From the NCBI GenBank assembly GCA_031266135.1, contig JAISBP010000003.1, positions 33,669 to 97,668 of the forward strand: a stretch of DNA of 64,000 nt, written 5' to 3'. The translations under genes were made by a program, and so were the position numbers. Below the pieces are notes generated by a model, which saw nothing but the letters and a program-made list of their open reading frames with translations, ran no database searches and had not been told where the DNA came from. Shown here piece by piece: positions 16,753-25,950 of the stretch. The stretch's first letter is position 1. Every line of letters begins with the position of its first letter. This DNA is from Holosporales bacterium (GTDB lineage Bacteria; Pseudomonadota; Alphaproteobacteria; RUG11792).

Positions 16753-18648
16753 ATGATTGTCATGATAGGTAATGAAAAGCATGAAGTCGATTCATCGGCC
16801 ACCGCATTTGATTTGGTCGTTAAAGTAGGGCAGAAAAAACATGTTATTGCGGCCGAAATAAATGGAATACAATCGGATCTTTCGACTGATTTACAGGACG
16901 GTGACGTCGTACGGTTTATTACTTATTCAGATCCGGAAGGTCTGGCAATTCTTAGACACAGTATTGCTCACGTATTGGCCAAGGCAATTTTAGAAATTGA
17001 TCCGAGCGTAAAATTAGCAATAGGCCCTTCGATAGAAAATGGCTTTTACTATGATATACAGACTAAAAGAACATTTTTAGCGGAAGACCTTGTAGAAATA
17101 GAGAATAAAATGCGTGATATTATTGATAGGAAATTAGTTTTTGAAAAATCTCGCGTGAAAAAAACGGAAGCAGTAGAGTTTTTTCAGAATATATACCAGG
17201 ATTTTAAAGTCGAATTAGCGAGTGATATTCAGGATGAGGAAGTCAGTGTATATAAATTGGACAATTTCTTAGATCTGTGCCGTGGACCGCACGTCCCGAG
17301 CACGTCTTACATTCCGTCCGATTCTTTCAAACTGACTTCTCTCGCTGGTTCGTATTGGCGCGGCGATAGCACAAAGGCCGTACTGCAAAGAATTTACGGA
17401 ACTGCGTTTAAAAATCGGCAAGAAATGTCGGCATATTTTACATTATTGGAAGAAGCTCAAGCTCGTGACCACAGAAAGCTTGGACAAGAACTTGGAATAT
17501 TCCATATTGATGAACATGCCCCAGGACATGTATTCTGGTTAAAAAATGGGCTAATTTTATTCAACTTGATAAAAAATAAAATTGAAGAAACTGCATTAAA
17601 GTACGGTTATTTTTTCGTACAAACCCCTCAGTTATTGGACAAATCTCTTTGGGAAACATCAGGTCACTGGGAAAAGTTTAGAGAAAATATGTATATTGTA
17701 CATGACGATAATGCCACTATGGCGATTAAGCCAATGAACTGTCCAGGACACGTAATAATATATAAGACTGGCACAGTTAAGAGTTATAGAGATCTGCCCG
17801 TAAGGATGGCTGAGTTTGGATTATGTCATAGAAATGAGCCGTCTGGAGCATTGCATGGGCTCATGAGACTTAGGGCTTTTATGCAGGATGATGGGCATAT
17901 ATTTTGTTCGCCAGATCAAATTGTATCGGAAACAAAAAGTTTTTGCCAAGCCTTACAGGAGATCTATACTGCTTTCGGATTTTCGGATATTAAAGTTAAA
18001 TTCTCAGATCGTCCAAAAAAACGAGCAGGATCCGACGATGTCTGGGATATCGCTGAAAAATCATTAATAGCTGCAGCAGACGCGGCTGGCCTTATTTATA
18101 CCGTCAATAGTGGTGAAGGAGCGTTCTATGGCCCAAAATTAGAATTTATTTTAAAGGACTGTTTAGGTCGTGAATGGCAATGCGGTACTTTACAGGTCGA
18201 TTTTGTCTTGCCTGAAAGATTTGACATTTCCTATATCGACAAAAATGGTCAAAAATGTACTCCAGTGATGCTGCACAGAGCAATCATTGGTTCATTGGAG
18301 CGCTTTCTTGGAATTTTAATAGAGCATCATTCCGGGAAATTTCCATTTTGGCTTGCTCCTGTACAAATAGCTGTTACAAGCATTACAGATGCGTCCACTG
18401 AATATGCACGAAGCATTTATGAAGAACTGCAAAAAGCTGGCTTTAGAGTGATTTTAGATACGGAAAATGAAAAAGTAACTTATAAGGTTAGAACGCATTC
18501 TGTAAATAAAGTTCCATGCATAGCGGTTGTTGGTCAGCAGGAAAGGAGCAATAACACGATAAGCATTAGACTTCTTGGTTCTAACGAAAGTGAAATTATA
18601 GAGATTGATAATATGATTAAGTATTTCACAGCATTATCAACGGATTAA
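16753..18648 (+). CDS. thrS: Threonine-tRNA ligase
   Basis: ThrRS charges tRNA-Thr in the cytoplasm. The 631-residue protein has the full order of domains. An N-terminal TGS domain covers about 1-62. The editing domain has the HxxxH motif (HSIAHVLAKA). The class II core has the zinc Cys in MNCPGHVIIYK, the motif 2 region CHRNEPSGALHGLMR and motif 3 near HRAIIGSLERF. A C-terminal anticodon-binding domain follows. Length matches the family. Start at ATG 16753 is supported by AAGGAGG at 16740-16746. Confidence 0.96.
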   Translation: MIVMIGNEKHEVDSSATAFDLVVKVGQKKHVIAAEINGIQSDLSTDLQDGDVVRFITYSDPEGLAILRHSIAHVLAKAILEIDPSVKLAIGPSIENGFYYDIQTKRTFLAEDLVEIENKMRDIIDRKLVFEKSRVKKTEAVEFFQNIYQDFKVELASDIQDEEVSVYKLDNFLDLCRGPHVPSTSYIPSDSFKLTSLAGSYWRGDSTKAVLQRIYGTAFKNRQEMSAYFTLLEEAQARDHRKLGQELGIFHIDEHAPGHVFWLKNGLILFNLIKNKIEETALKYGYFFVQTPQLLDKSLWETSGHWEKFRENMYIVHDDNATMAIKPMNCPGHVIIYKTGTVKSYRDLPVRMAEFGLCHRNEPSGALHGLMRLRAFMQDDGHIFCSPDQIVSETKSFCQALQEIYTAFGFSDIKVKFSDRPKKRAGSDDVWDIAEKSLIAAADAAGLIYTVNSGEGAFYGPKLEFILKDCLGREWQCGTLQVDFVLPERFDISYIDKNGQKCTPVMLHRAIIGSLERFLGILIEHHSGKFPFWLAPVQIAVTSITDASTEYARSIYEELQKAGFRVILDTENEKVTYKVRTHSVNKVPCIAVVGQQERSNNTISIRLLGSNESEIIEIDNMIKYFTALSTD

Positions 18649-18650
18649 TT

Positions 18651-19322
18651 ATGAAAATCGGTGGTCTTTTAAAATTTTCTGCTTTAGATTACCCTGGCAA
18701 GTTATCATGTGTAGTTTTTTGCCAAGGGTGCTCCTTAAGATGCGTTTACTGCCACAATCCTGATTTTTTAGATCAGTCAAAAGATGGGGCCGTAAGTTTT
18801 GAGAAATTTATCGATTTTTTACGTGGACGCATAGGTTACCTTGATGCCGTTGTCTTTAGTGGTGGAGATCCGCTTTTGCAACATGATTTATTTGATTCTA
18901 TTTTAACGGTAAAGGAAATCGGTTTTTTAATTGGTATACACACTTCCGGAGTTGCATTAGAGTCATTTGAACGTATTATTCCATTGATAAATTGGGTCGG
19001 CTTCGATGTTAAAACTGTTTTTCACAAGTATGATACTATTACCGGCGTACTAAATTCTGGACAAATTGCTGAGAAGAATTTATCGGTATTGCTGAATTCT
19101 AAAACGGATTATGAAGTTAGAACAACTTATGATTCTAGGGTTATTTCTTCAGACGATCTTATAGAGATAGCTCAAACATTGCATAAACTTGGAGTCAAAA
19201 AATGGATTATTCAAGAATGCGCAATTCATAAGGATAACGAGATCATGAAATTGCCACTACCGGATTACATTATTGTAGATGAATTATTAAGCATTATTCA
19301 AATTGAGTTGAGGCAGCGATGA
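18651..19322 (+). CDS. Radical-SAM activase, anaerobic ribonucleotide reductase activator type
   Basis: The 223-residue protein contains the radical-SAM cluster CxxxCxxC (CSLRCVYC, about 27-34) followed by HNPDF. It also has GGDPLL in the SAM-binding region. The N-terminal GGLLKFSALDYPGKLSCVVFCQGC is characteristic of NrdG-like activating enzymes. These use SAM and a [4Fe-4S] cluster to install a glycyl radical on the class III ribonucleotide reductase. No partner nrdD is in the window, so the actual target is uncertain. It begins three bases after thrS and overlaps the next gene by four bases (ATGA). Confidence 0.75.
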   Translation: MKIGGLLKFSALDYPGKLSCVVFCQGCSLRCVYCHNPDFLDQSKDGAVSFEKFIDFLRGRIGYLDAVVFSGGDPLLQHDLFDSILTVKEIGFLIGIHTSGVALESFERIIPLINWVGFDVKTVFHKYDTITGVLNSGQIAEKNLSVLLNSKTDYEVRTTYDSRVISSDDLIEIAQTLHKLGVKKWIIQECAIHKDNEIMKLPLPDYIIVDELLSIIQIELRQR

Positions 19323-19882
19323 TTTTGTCTTATTTTATAAAAGGCAAGATGTTTCACGTGGAACATGGTAATTTTTCTAAGATATATGAAGTTTCTCAAG
19401 CTAACGAGTTAGCGGATAAAGTAGTAAAGTTTTTATCTGATTTGATACATCAAAAAAATATTAAGGATATCAGGAAAATTATTTTGCAATCTGGACCAAT
19501 GTCTTTCACTTCTCTAAGAATCATTTATTCAATAACTAAAAGTATTTCTGTAATTAATAGAAATATCGAGATCGTTTCGGTGCCAAGTTTCTTAACATAT
19601 CTAAGCATCGTATCAGCATATTCTAAAAATGGGATATTAGCAATTCCTACCATGCGTGGAGATTTTTTTACATGTCAATACAGAGGCAATATCTTATATG
19701 ATGTTAAAGTACAATGTGTTGAAAATATGAAAGATCAATTATACATTGAAGATGATGAAATATTTGATGGAATAAATTTAGCCGTAAAGCAAAGAGAAAT
19801 AATTAATACAAGATTATTTTACAAGAATTTAAAGAGCACGAATAATAATATTAAAATTATTTATGAAAGTTCGGCATATTAG
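19319..19882 (+). CDS. tsaB: TsaB-like t6A biosynthesis protein, shortened N terminus
   Basis: TsaB supports the TsaD enzyme in making N6-threonylcarbamoyladenosine on tRNAs. Identification rests on GPMSFTSLRI, a degenerate form of the family's GPGSFTGLRIG, and on the rimI neighbour. The 187-residue product lacks the usual LAIDTS first strand. Instead the N terminus reads MILSYFIKGKMFHVEH, because a parS-like site lies in frame here. The gene has therefore been reshaped around the partition site, or uses a later start at 19349. Activity is uncertain. Confidence 0.6.
   Translation: MILSYFIKGKMFHVEHGNFSKIYEVSQANELADKVVKFLSDLIHQKNIKDIRKIILQSGPMSFTSLRIIYSITKSISVINRNIEIVSVPSFLTYLSIVSAYSKNGILAIPTMRGDFFTCQYRGNILYDVKVQCVENMKDQLYIEDDEIFDGINLAVKQREIINTRLFYKNLKSTNNNIKIIYESSAY
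19350..19365. promoter_or_regulatory. parS-like centromere site inside tsaB
   Basis: TGTTTCACGTGGAACA differs from the bacterial parS consensus TGTTTCACGTGAAACA at one position and keeps the CACGTG core and palindromic symmetry. It lies 1.6 kb before parA and is translated as part of MFHVEH. It is a likely ParB nucleation site. Confidence 0.75.
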
Positions 19883-20297
19883 AAAATTATTCATCGAAGA
19901 TTTCTTTACGTTAAAAATGTTTCATGAAGAACACTTCTATTTTTATTCTATTTCAGATAAAGAATTTATTAGCTATCTCTCCAGCAAGGAATACTTTATT
20001 GCTGGCGCCATAAATTCTTTTCGCCTTGTCGGATACGTTATTTGTTTAATAGCCGTAGATGAAGCCGAAATAATATATTTATGTGTTCATCCAAATTATC
20101 GTCGTATCGGCATTGCTGCTCAAATCTTACAATATTTTATACAAAATACCTCTTTTTTAAAAAAACTACACTTAGAAGTGATAATACATAATGCTAATGC
20201 CATAAGCTTTTATAAAAAAGAAGGATTTATCATTACACATGTACGAAAAAATTATTCCAATGGTTGTGATGCTTATTCAATGATTAAATTATTATAG
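19863..20297 (+). CDS. rimI: GNAT acetyltransferase, RimI-like
   Basis: RimI acetylates the N-terminal alanine of ribosomal protein S18 in well-studied bacteria. The 144-residue protein has the GNAT acetyl-CoA loop (HPNYRRIGIAAQIL) and the C-terminal NANAISFYKKEGFI motif. It overlaps tsaB by about 20 bases, the common tsaB-rimI arrangement. Divergence is high, so the precise substrate is inferred from position. Confidence 0.75.
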   Translation: MKVRHIRKLFIEDFFTLKMFHEEHFYFYSISDKEFISYLSSKEYFIAGAINSFRLVGYVICLIAVDEAEIIYLCVHPNYRRIGIAAQILQYFIQNTSFLKKLHLEVIIHNANAISFYKKEGFIITHVRKNYSNGCDAYSMIKLL

Positions 20298-20380
20298 AGT
20301 AGCTTCCCCTAAATATTGACATTCTTAAAAAAGCATGATAGCCTATTTAATAGAACGTAACGTACACTTGGGGATAAAGT

Positions 20381-20959
20381 GTGCATCGAAACTTCTTAAT
20401 AAATAAATATGTTCATGTATTGAAGACATGGAATAAAAAAGTTAATCTCGTACAGGCAGATAGCTTGAAACAAGTAATGGATCGGCATGTTAGAGATAGT
20501 GAGCAAATTTGTAGCTGCCTTGAAGATGATAGTAAAATTATTGATGTTGGAAGTGGGGCTGGGTTCCCTGGTGTTATTTTATCTATTTACGGATATCAAA
20601 ATGTTGTTTTATGTGAAAATAATTATAAAAAAATAATGTTTTTAAATGATGTAAAACAGAAATTAGGGCTTAATTTTGAAATATTTGGTGATGATATTTA
20701 CAATTTCCCAAAAGTTAAAGATGTTTTTTGTAAGATGCAGAATTCTGTGATGGTTTCAAGAGCGTTTGGTACATTAAGTGAGTTAATGAATATTATGAAT
20801 AAGGTAGGAATTTCTCAGGCTGTATTTCATAAGAGCAGAAAATGCTTGCTTGAATTCAGCGAAGCTTCAAGATATTTTAAATTCCGCTTCCTGCTAAAGA
20901 GAAGTGTCACAAGTGATGAAGGGATTATTATATTGCTAAATAATGTTATAAAAGTATAA
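20381..20959 (+). CDS. rsmG: 16S rRNA 7-methylguanosine methyltransferase RsmG
   Basis: RsmG (GidB) methylates G527 of 16S rRNA. The 192-residue product has WNKKVNLV, the RHVRDSEQI segment and the SAM-binding motif IDVGSGAGFPGV. It starts with GTG preceded by GGGGAT. It adjoins parA with a one-base overlap, as in many bacteria, but the usual mnmG upstream is replaced by tsaB-rimI. Confidence 0.9.
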   Translation: MHRNFLINKYVHVLKTWNKKVNLVQADSLKQVMDRHVRDSEQICSCLEDDSKIIDVGSGAGFPGVILSIYGYQNVVLCENNYKKIMFLNDVKQKLGLNFEIFGDDIYNFPKVKDVFCKMQNSVMVSRAFGTLSELMNIMNKVGISQAVFHKSRKCLLEFSEASRYFKFRFLLKRSVTSDEGIIILLNNVIKV

Positions 20960-21741
20960 TGGCGATTATTATATCAATTGCAAATCAAAAGGGAGGTGTC
21001 GGCAAGACTACTACTGCCGTAAATTTGGCAACTGCTTTTGCTGCTATTGGGAAGCGTGTTTTGTTAATAGATCTAGATCCTCAAAGTAACGCAACTACTG
21101 GATTAGGAATGTATTCAAAGGAGTTAAACACAAGTTATGATTTGCTTATTAGAAAGAAGACCTTATCTGAAGTCATTACACGAACAAAAATACCTGGACT
21201 TTCCTTAGTTCCTGCTAATTTAAATTTAGCCGGCGCTGAGATAGAATTGGTCCAAGTTAATGAACGAGAAAAAATTTTACATTGTGCCCTGAATCCATAC
21301 AGAGAAATATTTGACTACGTCATAATAGATTCTCCCCCATCGATGGGAATTTTAAGTTTAAACGCTCTAGTCGCAGCTGACGGCGTACTAATTCCATTGC
21401 AATGCGAGTATTATGCGCTCGAAGGTCTGAGTTATTTATTAGGGTCAATTAGTCGAATCAAAGCTGTATATAATTCACAATTAAAGCTTTTTGGTATAAT
21501 ATTAACTATGTTCGATAAAAGGAACACATTGTGCCTGTCTGTTATGAATGATGTCAAAATTCATATGCCGGATTTTGTCTTTGACACTATCATTCCAAGG
21601 AATATTAAGATCTCTGAAGCGCCGTCTTATGGGAAACCTGTTCTTATACACGATGTTAAGAGCGTTGGAGCTTGCGCATACATGTTATTGGCGAGGGAAT
21701 TTTTAACTAAAGAAAGGAGTGGAATATGGAACAAAAATTAG
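20959..21741 (+). CDS. parA: Chromosome partitioning ATPase ParA
   Basis: ParA moves ParB-parS complexes to the cell poles. The 260-residue protein starts IISIANQKGGVGKTTT (deviant Walker A) and has LIDLDPQSNATTGLG and the IDSPPSMGILSLNAL motif. Length is typical for the chromosomal type without an N-terminal HTH domain. It overlaps parB by 16 bases. Together with the parS sites and popZ it forms an alphaproteobacterial segregation set. Confidence 0.95.
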   Translation: MAIIISIANQKGGVGKTTTAVNLATAFAAIGKRVLLIDLDPQSNATTGLGMYSKELNTSYDLLIRKKTLSEVITRTKIPGLSLVPANLNLAGAEIELVQVNEREKILHCALNPYREIFDYVIIDSPPSMGILSLNALVAADGVLIPLQCEYYALEGLSYLLGSISRIKAVYNSQLKLFGIILTMFDKRNTLCLSVMNDVKIHMPDFVFDTIIPRNIKISEAPSYGKPVLIHDVKSVGACAYMLLAREFLTKERSGIWNKN

Positions 21742-22637
21742 GAAGAGGATTATCAGCTCTTTTAGAAGAAAATGTAGCAAACACGACTCAAATAACACAG
21801 ACTACTCTGTATAAATTGAAGATAGAATTAATTAAAGCAAATGCCAATCAACCACGGAAAGTTTTTGATGATGAAACAATAATTGAGCTGGCTGAATCTA
21901 TTTCACAACATGGAATTTTACAACCAATAGTAGTAAGAAAAAAGATCGACATTTACGAGATAGTAACTGGCGAAAGACGTTGGCGTGCCGCGCAACTGGC
22001 TGGCTTAACTGAAGTGCCTGTACAAATTATTGAATGCGATGATGTGAAAGCGACGACATTAGCTTTAATAGAAAATATACAAAGAGCAAATTTGAATCCG
22101 ATAGAGGAGGCAACAGCTTTATGCATGCTAATGGAGAGCTGTGGATGCAGGCAAGAAGATTTGGGGCTTATGATTGGTAAAAGCCGTAGTTATATTGCCA
22201 ACTCCTTAAGGTTACTTAATTTGCCCAAAGAAGTGCAGGAACTCATTCAGTTAGGTAAACTATCTTCTGGGCATGGGAAATGTTTGCTTAGCGTGTCTAA
22301 TCCTGCTGAATTAGCGGAAAAAGCTGTTGCTGACGGGTGGAGCGTTAGGCATTTGGAAGAGATTATCAAAGGCATGAAACAAATAATCTCAGAAAGAACG
22401 TTAACTGGAGCAGATGTACAGAGTAATTTTAAGCATGCCGCTTCAAATATGGAACAAGATCTGGAAGCTGTTGATATAGCTCTTAGAATTGAAGCAGCAT
22501 TAAATTTACAAGCAAGATTAAAAATCACCCAACAGGGAGGGATGATAACGTTGTTCTGTAAATCATATGAAGAATTAGAAACGTTAGTGGAGAAACTTAT
22601 ATCGTTAGGCGCGCCTGCTCCAAATTCTCAAGAATAA
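21726..22637 (+). CDS. parB: Chromosome partitioning protein ParB
   Basis: ParB binds parS and spreads as a CTP-dependent clamp. The 303-residue protein has the N-terminal GRGLSALLEE tail that stimulates ParA and the NQPRK and GERRWRAAQLAG motifs of the ParB/Srx CTPase domain. The RANLNPIEEA region is followed by an HTH (IGKSRSYIANSLRLLNLP), with a C-terminal dimerisation domain. A parS-like site begins immediately after its stop codon. Confidence 0.95.
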   Translation: MEQKLGRGLSALLEENVANTTQITQTTLYKLKIELIKANANQPRKVFDDETIIELAESISQHGILQPIVVRKKIDIYEIVTGERRWRAAQLAGLTEVPVQIIECDDVKATTLALIENIQRANLNPIEEATALCMLMESCGCRQEDLGLMIGKSRSYIANSLRLLNLPKEVQELIQLGKLSSGHGKCLLSVSNPAELAEKAVADGWSVRHLEEIIKGMKQIISERTLTGADVQSNFKHAASNMEQDLEAVDIALRIEAALNLQARLKITQQGGMITLFCKSYEELETLVEKLISLGAPAPNSQE

Positions 22638-22653
22638 TGTTCTACGTGAAACA
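22638..22653. promoter_or_regulatory. parS-like site directly after parB
   Basis: TGTTCTACGTGAAACA matches the parS consensus except at positions 5 and 6. The right half-site is perfect. It lies one base after the parB stop, between convergent genes. It is a weaker candidate than the site at 19350. Confidence 0.55.
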
Positions 22654-22675
22654 TATGCACTCTAATGATGAGTTG

Positions 22676-23527
22676 TTAATGTGAATCATTCTCAGATGAG
22701 TTGTATCTGCTGAAAAAAGAGATAGCCTGGTACTGCCCTTTAGAACGAGAATAAATAATAAAAACTAACGTTGTAGTAATTACTATAAATATAGTAGCAA
22801 AAACGTTAATTATTGGTGTGATGCCTATTTTAATATTAGAAAAAATGGTAATTGGCAAAGTAGATGATCCGGGCCCAGTTAAAAAACTTGCAATAACCAA
22901 ATCATCAAAAGACAACATAAATGCCAAAATCCACCCTGACATTATAGACTTCCAAATGAGAGGAACTTTAATATGAAAAAAAATGTATATGGATTTCGCT
23001 CCAAGATTGATCGCAGTTTCTTCCATTGCTTTATCGAGCGAATTTAATCTTGATAACACGGTCGTATGAACATACGCTACTGATGCTACAGCATGCCCCA
23101 CAGCTATGGTGAGTATGCCACGTTCTTTTGGCCATCCAAATATATTTGCTGCAGTTATAAATAACATTAGGATTGAAAGGCCTATTATGATTTCTGGCAT
23201 GATAATTGGAAGTAAAATCATCTTCTTCAACAAATTATATCCAACATACTTTTCTTTCGTTGTATTTGTAGTTGCGGCAGCAGCTAAAGTGCCCAAAATT
23301 GCTGCTCCGGTAGCTGCAATACTTGCTACTTCAATACTTGTAAACATCGCTGCCAGTAAATTCTCATCTTTAAAAAATGCATTGAACCATCTGAAAGAAA
23401 AATGAGTCCAAATTCCCGAAATTTCAGAATCGCTAAATGAAAAAAGTATTGTAAATATCAAGGGAAGGTATAAGAAAGCGTACCCGAAAATTAAACTAAT
23501 TAATGTCGGCTTAGATAAGCTTTTCAT
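22676..23527 (-). CDS. potC: Spermidine/putrescine-type ABC permease (PotC-like)
   Basis: This 283-residue inner-membrane permease has about six membrane segments and the EAA loop EETAINLGAKSIYIFFHIKVPLI that contacts the ATPase. It resembles PotC/PotI of polyamine importers. It overlaps the binding-protein gene by four bases. Neither a PotB-type second permease nor the ATPase is in this window, so those parts must lie elsewhere if the importer works. Confidence 0.85.
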   Translation of the reverse strand: MKSLSKPTLISLIFGYAFLYLPLIFTILFSFSDSEISGIWTHFSFRWFNAFFKDENLLAAMFTSIEVASIAATGAAILGTLAAAATTNTTKEKYVGYNLLKKMILLPIIMPEIIIGLSILMLFITAANIFGWPKERGILTIAVGHAVASVAYVHTTVLSRLNSLDKAMEETAINLGAKSIYIFFHIKVPLIWKSIMSGWILAFMLSFDDLVIASFLTGPGSSTLPITIFSNIKIGITPIINVFATIFIVITTTLVFIIYSRSKGQYQAISFFSRYNSSENDSH

Positions 23528-24660
23528 TTTGTCTCTCCTTTATTTGTATCTGTAAATTGAGCAAACATTTTGTATTGAGTCCAAGATTTTATTAAGCTTT
23601 TTGCGTTCTCCATACCAAAGCGGGTTAAAATTAAATTATTTAAAACACCCGGATCAGATGGACATATTTCTTTTTTTGAAGTTATTTCTGGATTAATCAA
23701 ATATAGACCACCAGGTAAATTGACCAAAATCCCAGAATGGTTTGTGATTCTGGCGGCTATATCTGGCCTCAATAAGAAATTTATTAGTTTATGAGCATTG
23801 AGTATATTTAGCGCTTTCCTGGGGATACATGCGCAGTCTATCCATAAAAGACCATTATTTTTTGGCAATCTAAATTGAATAACTTTCTTGACGAACTTGG
23901 CGGCTCGCATTGCTTTCAAAGCATTATCAGATGTTCCTATGGCTATGCATATGTCTCCAGACAAAAGGTCAGAAATCATCGTTGTAGACGAAAATTTAGT
24001 AATATATGGCCTAACTTTTGCTAAGAAATGAAAGCATGCAGCTGTGTCTGCAATAAAATTGTCGTTGTGATTTAGTTGAAGAAATACTTTTGTTTGAGGA
24101 ATAATATCAATATATTCTTCCGGAAAACTTACGCCATAGGGGAATAATTTAGATACCTTCGATGGATTAAACAGAATTTCGTACGAATCTATTGTTTCAC
24201 TAGGCAGCAATTTGGATATCACTTCTTCATTATATGCAATTCCTATGGTTCCCCAAAATAGTGGAATCAAAAACTGAGTATCCCCACCGTTTTCTTTGAA
24301 TTTTGACGTAATTATGCCGTCCACGTTTTTTATATTCGGAATTAATTTATGATTTAATTTGGCATATAGCTTCATTGATAATTGTCTCGCGGCATACGGA
24401 AGGAAAGACGGGAATACGACGTCATATCCACTATTTGCAGCTAGCAATTTTGCTTCAAGAGCTTCATTGCTGTCATAAAAATCATATCTAACTTTAATTC
24501 CAGTTTCTTTCTCAAAATCATCAAAAACTTCTCTTGGAATGACGCCATACCATCCGCATACATTTACTACATTTACAGAAGTATTTTCGCTTCTATACCA
24601 GCGTAAAACAATAATAAGGAAAGCGGCAAATAACGAGTAAGTAATAAACTTCTTGCTCAT
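23524..24660 (-). CDS. potD: Spermidine/putrescine-type substrate-binding protein (PotD-like)
   Basis: The 378-residue protein has an N-terminal membrane or signal segment, then VNVCGWYGVIPREVFDDFEKETGIKVRYD, typical of the PotD/PotF family. It also has GYDVVFPS and IPLFWGTIGIAYNEE. It would bind polyamines (or a related small cation) in the periplasm. The signal segment lacks an obvious cleavage site, so it may be membrane-anchored. Four-base overlaps link it to tauE upstream and potC downstream. Confidence 0.85.
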   Translation of the reverse strand: MSKKFITYSLFAAFLIIVLRWYRSENTSVNVVNVCGWYGVIPREVFDDFEKETGIKVRYDFYDSNEALEAKLLAANSGYDVVFPSFLPYAARQLSMKLYAKLNHKLIPNIKNVDGIITSKFKENGGDTQFLIPLFWGTIGIAYNEEVISKLLPSETIDSYEILFNPSKVSKLFPYGVSFPEEYIDIIPQTKVFLQLNHNDNFIADTAACFHFLAKVRPYITKFSSTTMISDLLSGDICIAIGTSDNALKAMRAAKFVKKVIQFRLPKNNGLLWIDCACIPRKALNILNAHKLINFLLRPDIAARITNHSGILVNLPGGLYLINPEITSKKEICPSDPGVLNNLILTRFGMENAKSLIKSWTQYKMFAQFTDTNKGETK

Positions 24661-25724
24661 TTTTTTATACTTCTATTTGTATGTAGATCAGCAATGCGCT
24701 GTAACATTTTTTCAAAAACTAACGCCATAACAGTTACGATCACAATGCACGTCCAAGTATATATCATGGGATTCTTATTCGCTATATCTGAAAGTAAGGA
24801 TTGATGTAAGGCGTGTGATTTCATAATGATGCGTGGGAACGAATCATATAATATCTTGAATATTTGTCTGCCGGCCATTAAAAAAATTACCATAGAGGCC
24901 ATGATATTTATGTAGCAACGCCGTATGCTATACGTCAGTTTTACACCTAACCACGATCCTATCGCGGTGCCGGCGAAGAGAATTATGATGAATGCGAGGT
25001 CGCAACAGTATCCGCCACACGCGTATATAATGGCTACGATGCCAGTAATGACGCATCCAGCGAGGGCGGTTGTGCCATTTACAACTGGACTAATCCTGCC
25101 GATTAGATATGTTATGATAGGAGCCATGAGCAGATTATCGCCTCCACCCAATGCGGATACTAGCACTCCAGCTAAAAATCCAACAAAAATCGGGATTAAA
25201 ATACTCATTTCCGTCCTCGATCTCACGAATATTTTATGAAAAGGGAGGTACAACATCCATCTTCGCATCATAATCCCAGATGAATACTTTTTCCCGCCTC
25301 CTTTGGCCCACTCTTTGATGCTCTGCACGCACAACGTACTTCCGAGTACGATTAAAACTACAGAATATATATATACGAACGTATTCAACGTGCTATCTGT
25401 GGACACATTCTTTTGCATCACGACGATCCATTCGCAAGTAGCTCCAAGACAACCTCCGATGAGGATATATGATGCTAGGTGAAAATCAACGTCTTGTTTG
25501 CGTTTAAACATTAAAAAGTTCGTCATATTAAACCCGACGGCATGACAGAGTTGGTTAGCTAATGCCCAGAATGGATGAATACCGAACTCCATCAAAATTG
25601 GAGTGATAACAATACCGCTTCCAACACCTAAAAACCCAGATAAAAACCCGCCAAATAATCCTGTAGAAAAAATGAGAAATGGATCAAAGAAAGATCCTAT
25701 AACCGGGAAAAACAGTTTAATCAT
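24657..25724 (-). CDS. TauE/SafE family membrane permease
   Basis: The 355-residue inner-membrane protein has eight or so membrane segments and the two family repeats, GFLSGFLGVGSGIVITPIL near 25 and GFLAGVLVSALGGGDNLLMAPII near 180. Members export sulfite, sulfoacetate or similar organic anions, or are of unknown substrate. It is the first gene of a three-gene unit with potD-like and potC-like genes. The functional link is unclear. Confidence 0.85.
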   Translation of the reverse strand: MIKLFFPVIGSFFDPFLIFSTGLFGGFLSGFLGVGSGIVITPILMEFGIHPFWALANQLCHAVGFNMTNFLMFKRKQDVDFHLASYILIGGCLGATCEWIVVMQKNVSTDSTLNTFVYIYSVVLIVLGSTLCVQSIKEWAKGGGKKYSSGIMMRRWMLYLPFHKIFVRSRTEMSILIPIFVGFLAGVLVSALGGGDNLLMAPIITYLIGRISPVVNGTTALAGCVITGIVAIIYACGGYCCDLAFIIILFAGTAIGSWLGVKLTYSIRRCYINIMASMVIFLMAGRQIFKILYDSFPRIIMKSHALHQSLLSDIANKNPMIYTWTCIVIVTVMALVFEKMLQRIADLHTNRSIKK

Positions 25725-25880
25725 TTAATTCCAGTCCAGTTTTTTTAACAAACCTTACCATAATGATCTGTGAAAGCAGCTGGAGGATACCACAATTTCA
25801 TGTAGAACTGCCTCACGAAAATTAGCTTCGTTCAAATCAACTCGGACCTCCAATATGAGGTATGTCAAAAAGTGGTAAAC

Positions 25881-25896
25881 ATGTTATTGATAACAT
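25881..25896. promoter_or_regulatory. Operator-like palindrome between tauE and trkH
   Basis: ATGTTAT-TG-ATAACAT is a perfect 7-base inverted repeat in the divergent intergenic region. It lies 20 bases before a TATAAT at 25915-25920 that could serve trkH. The geometry fits a dimeric repressor site, but no regulator can be named. Confidence 0.35.
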
Positions 25897-25950
25897 AGTT
25901 CATAGTTAATGCATTATAATTGTGTTAAATGTGATATTTGCGGTAACTCT

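Noticed and set aside
19919..19934. Third parS-like sequence, TGTTTCATGAAGAACA, in rimI
   Set aside because: It has four mismatches and loses the CACGTG core. It encodes MFHEEH, similar to MFHVEH, but binding by ParB is unlikely.
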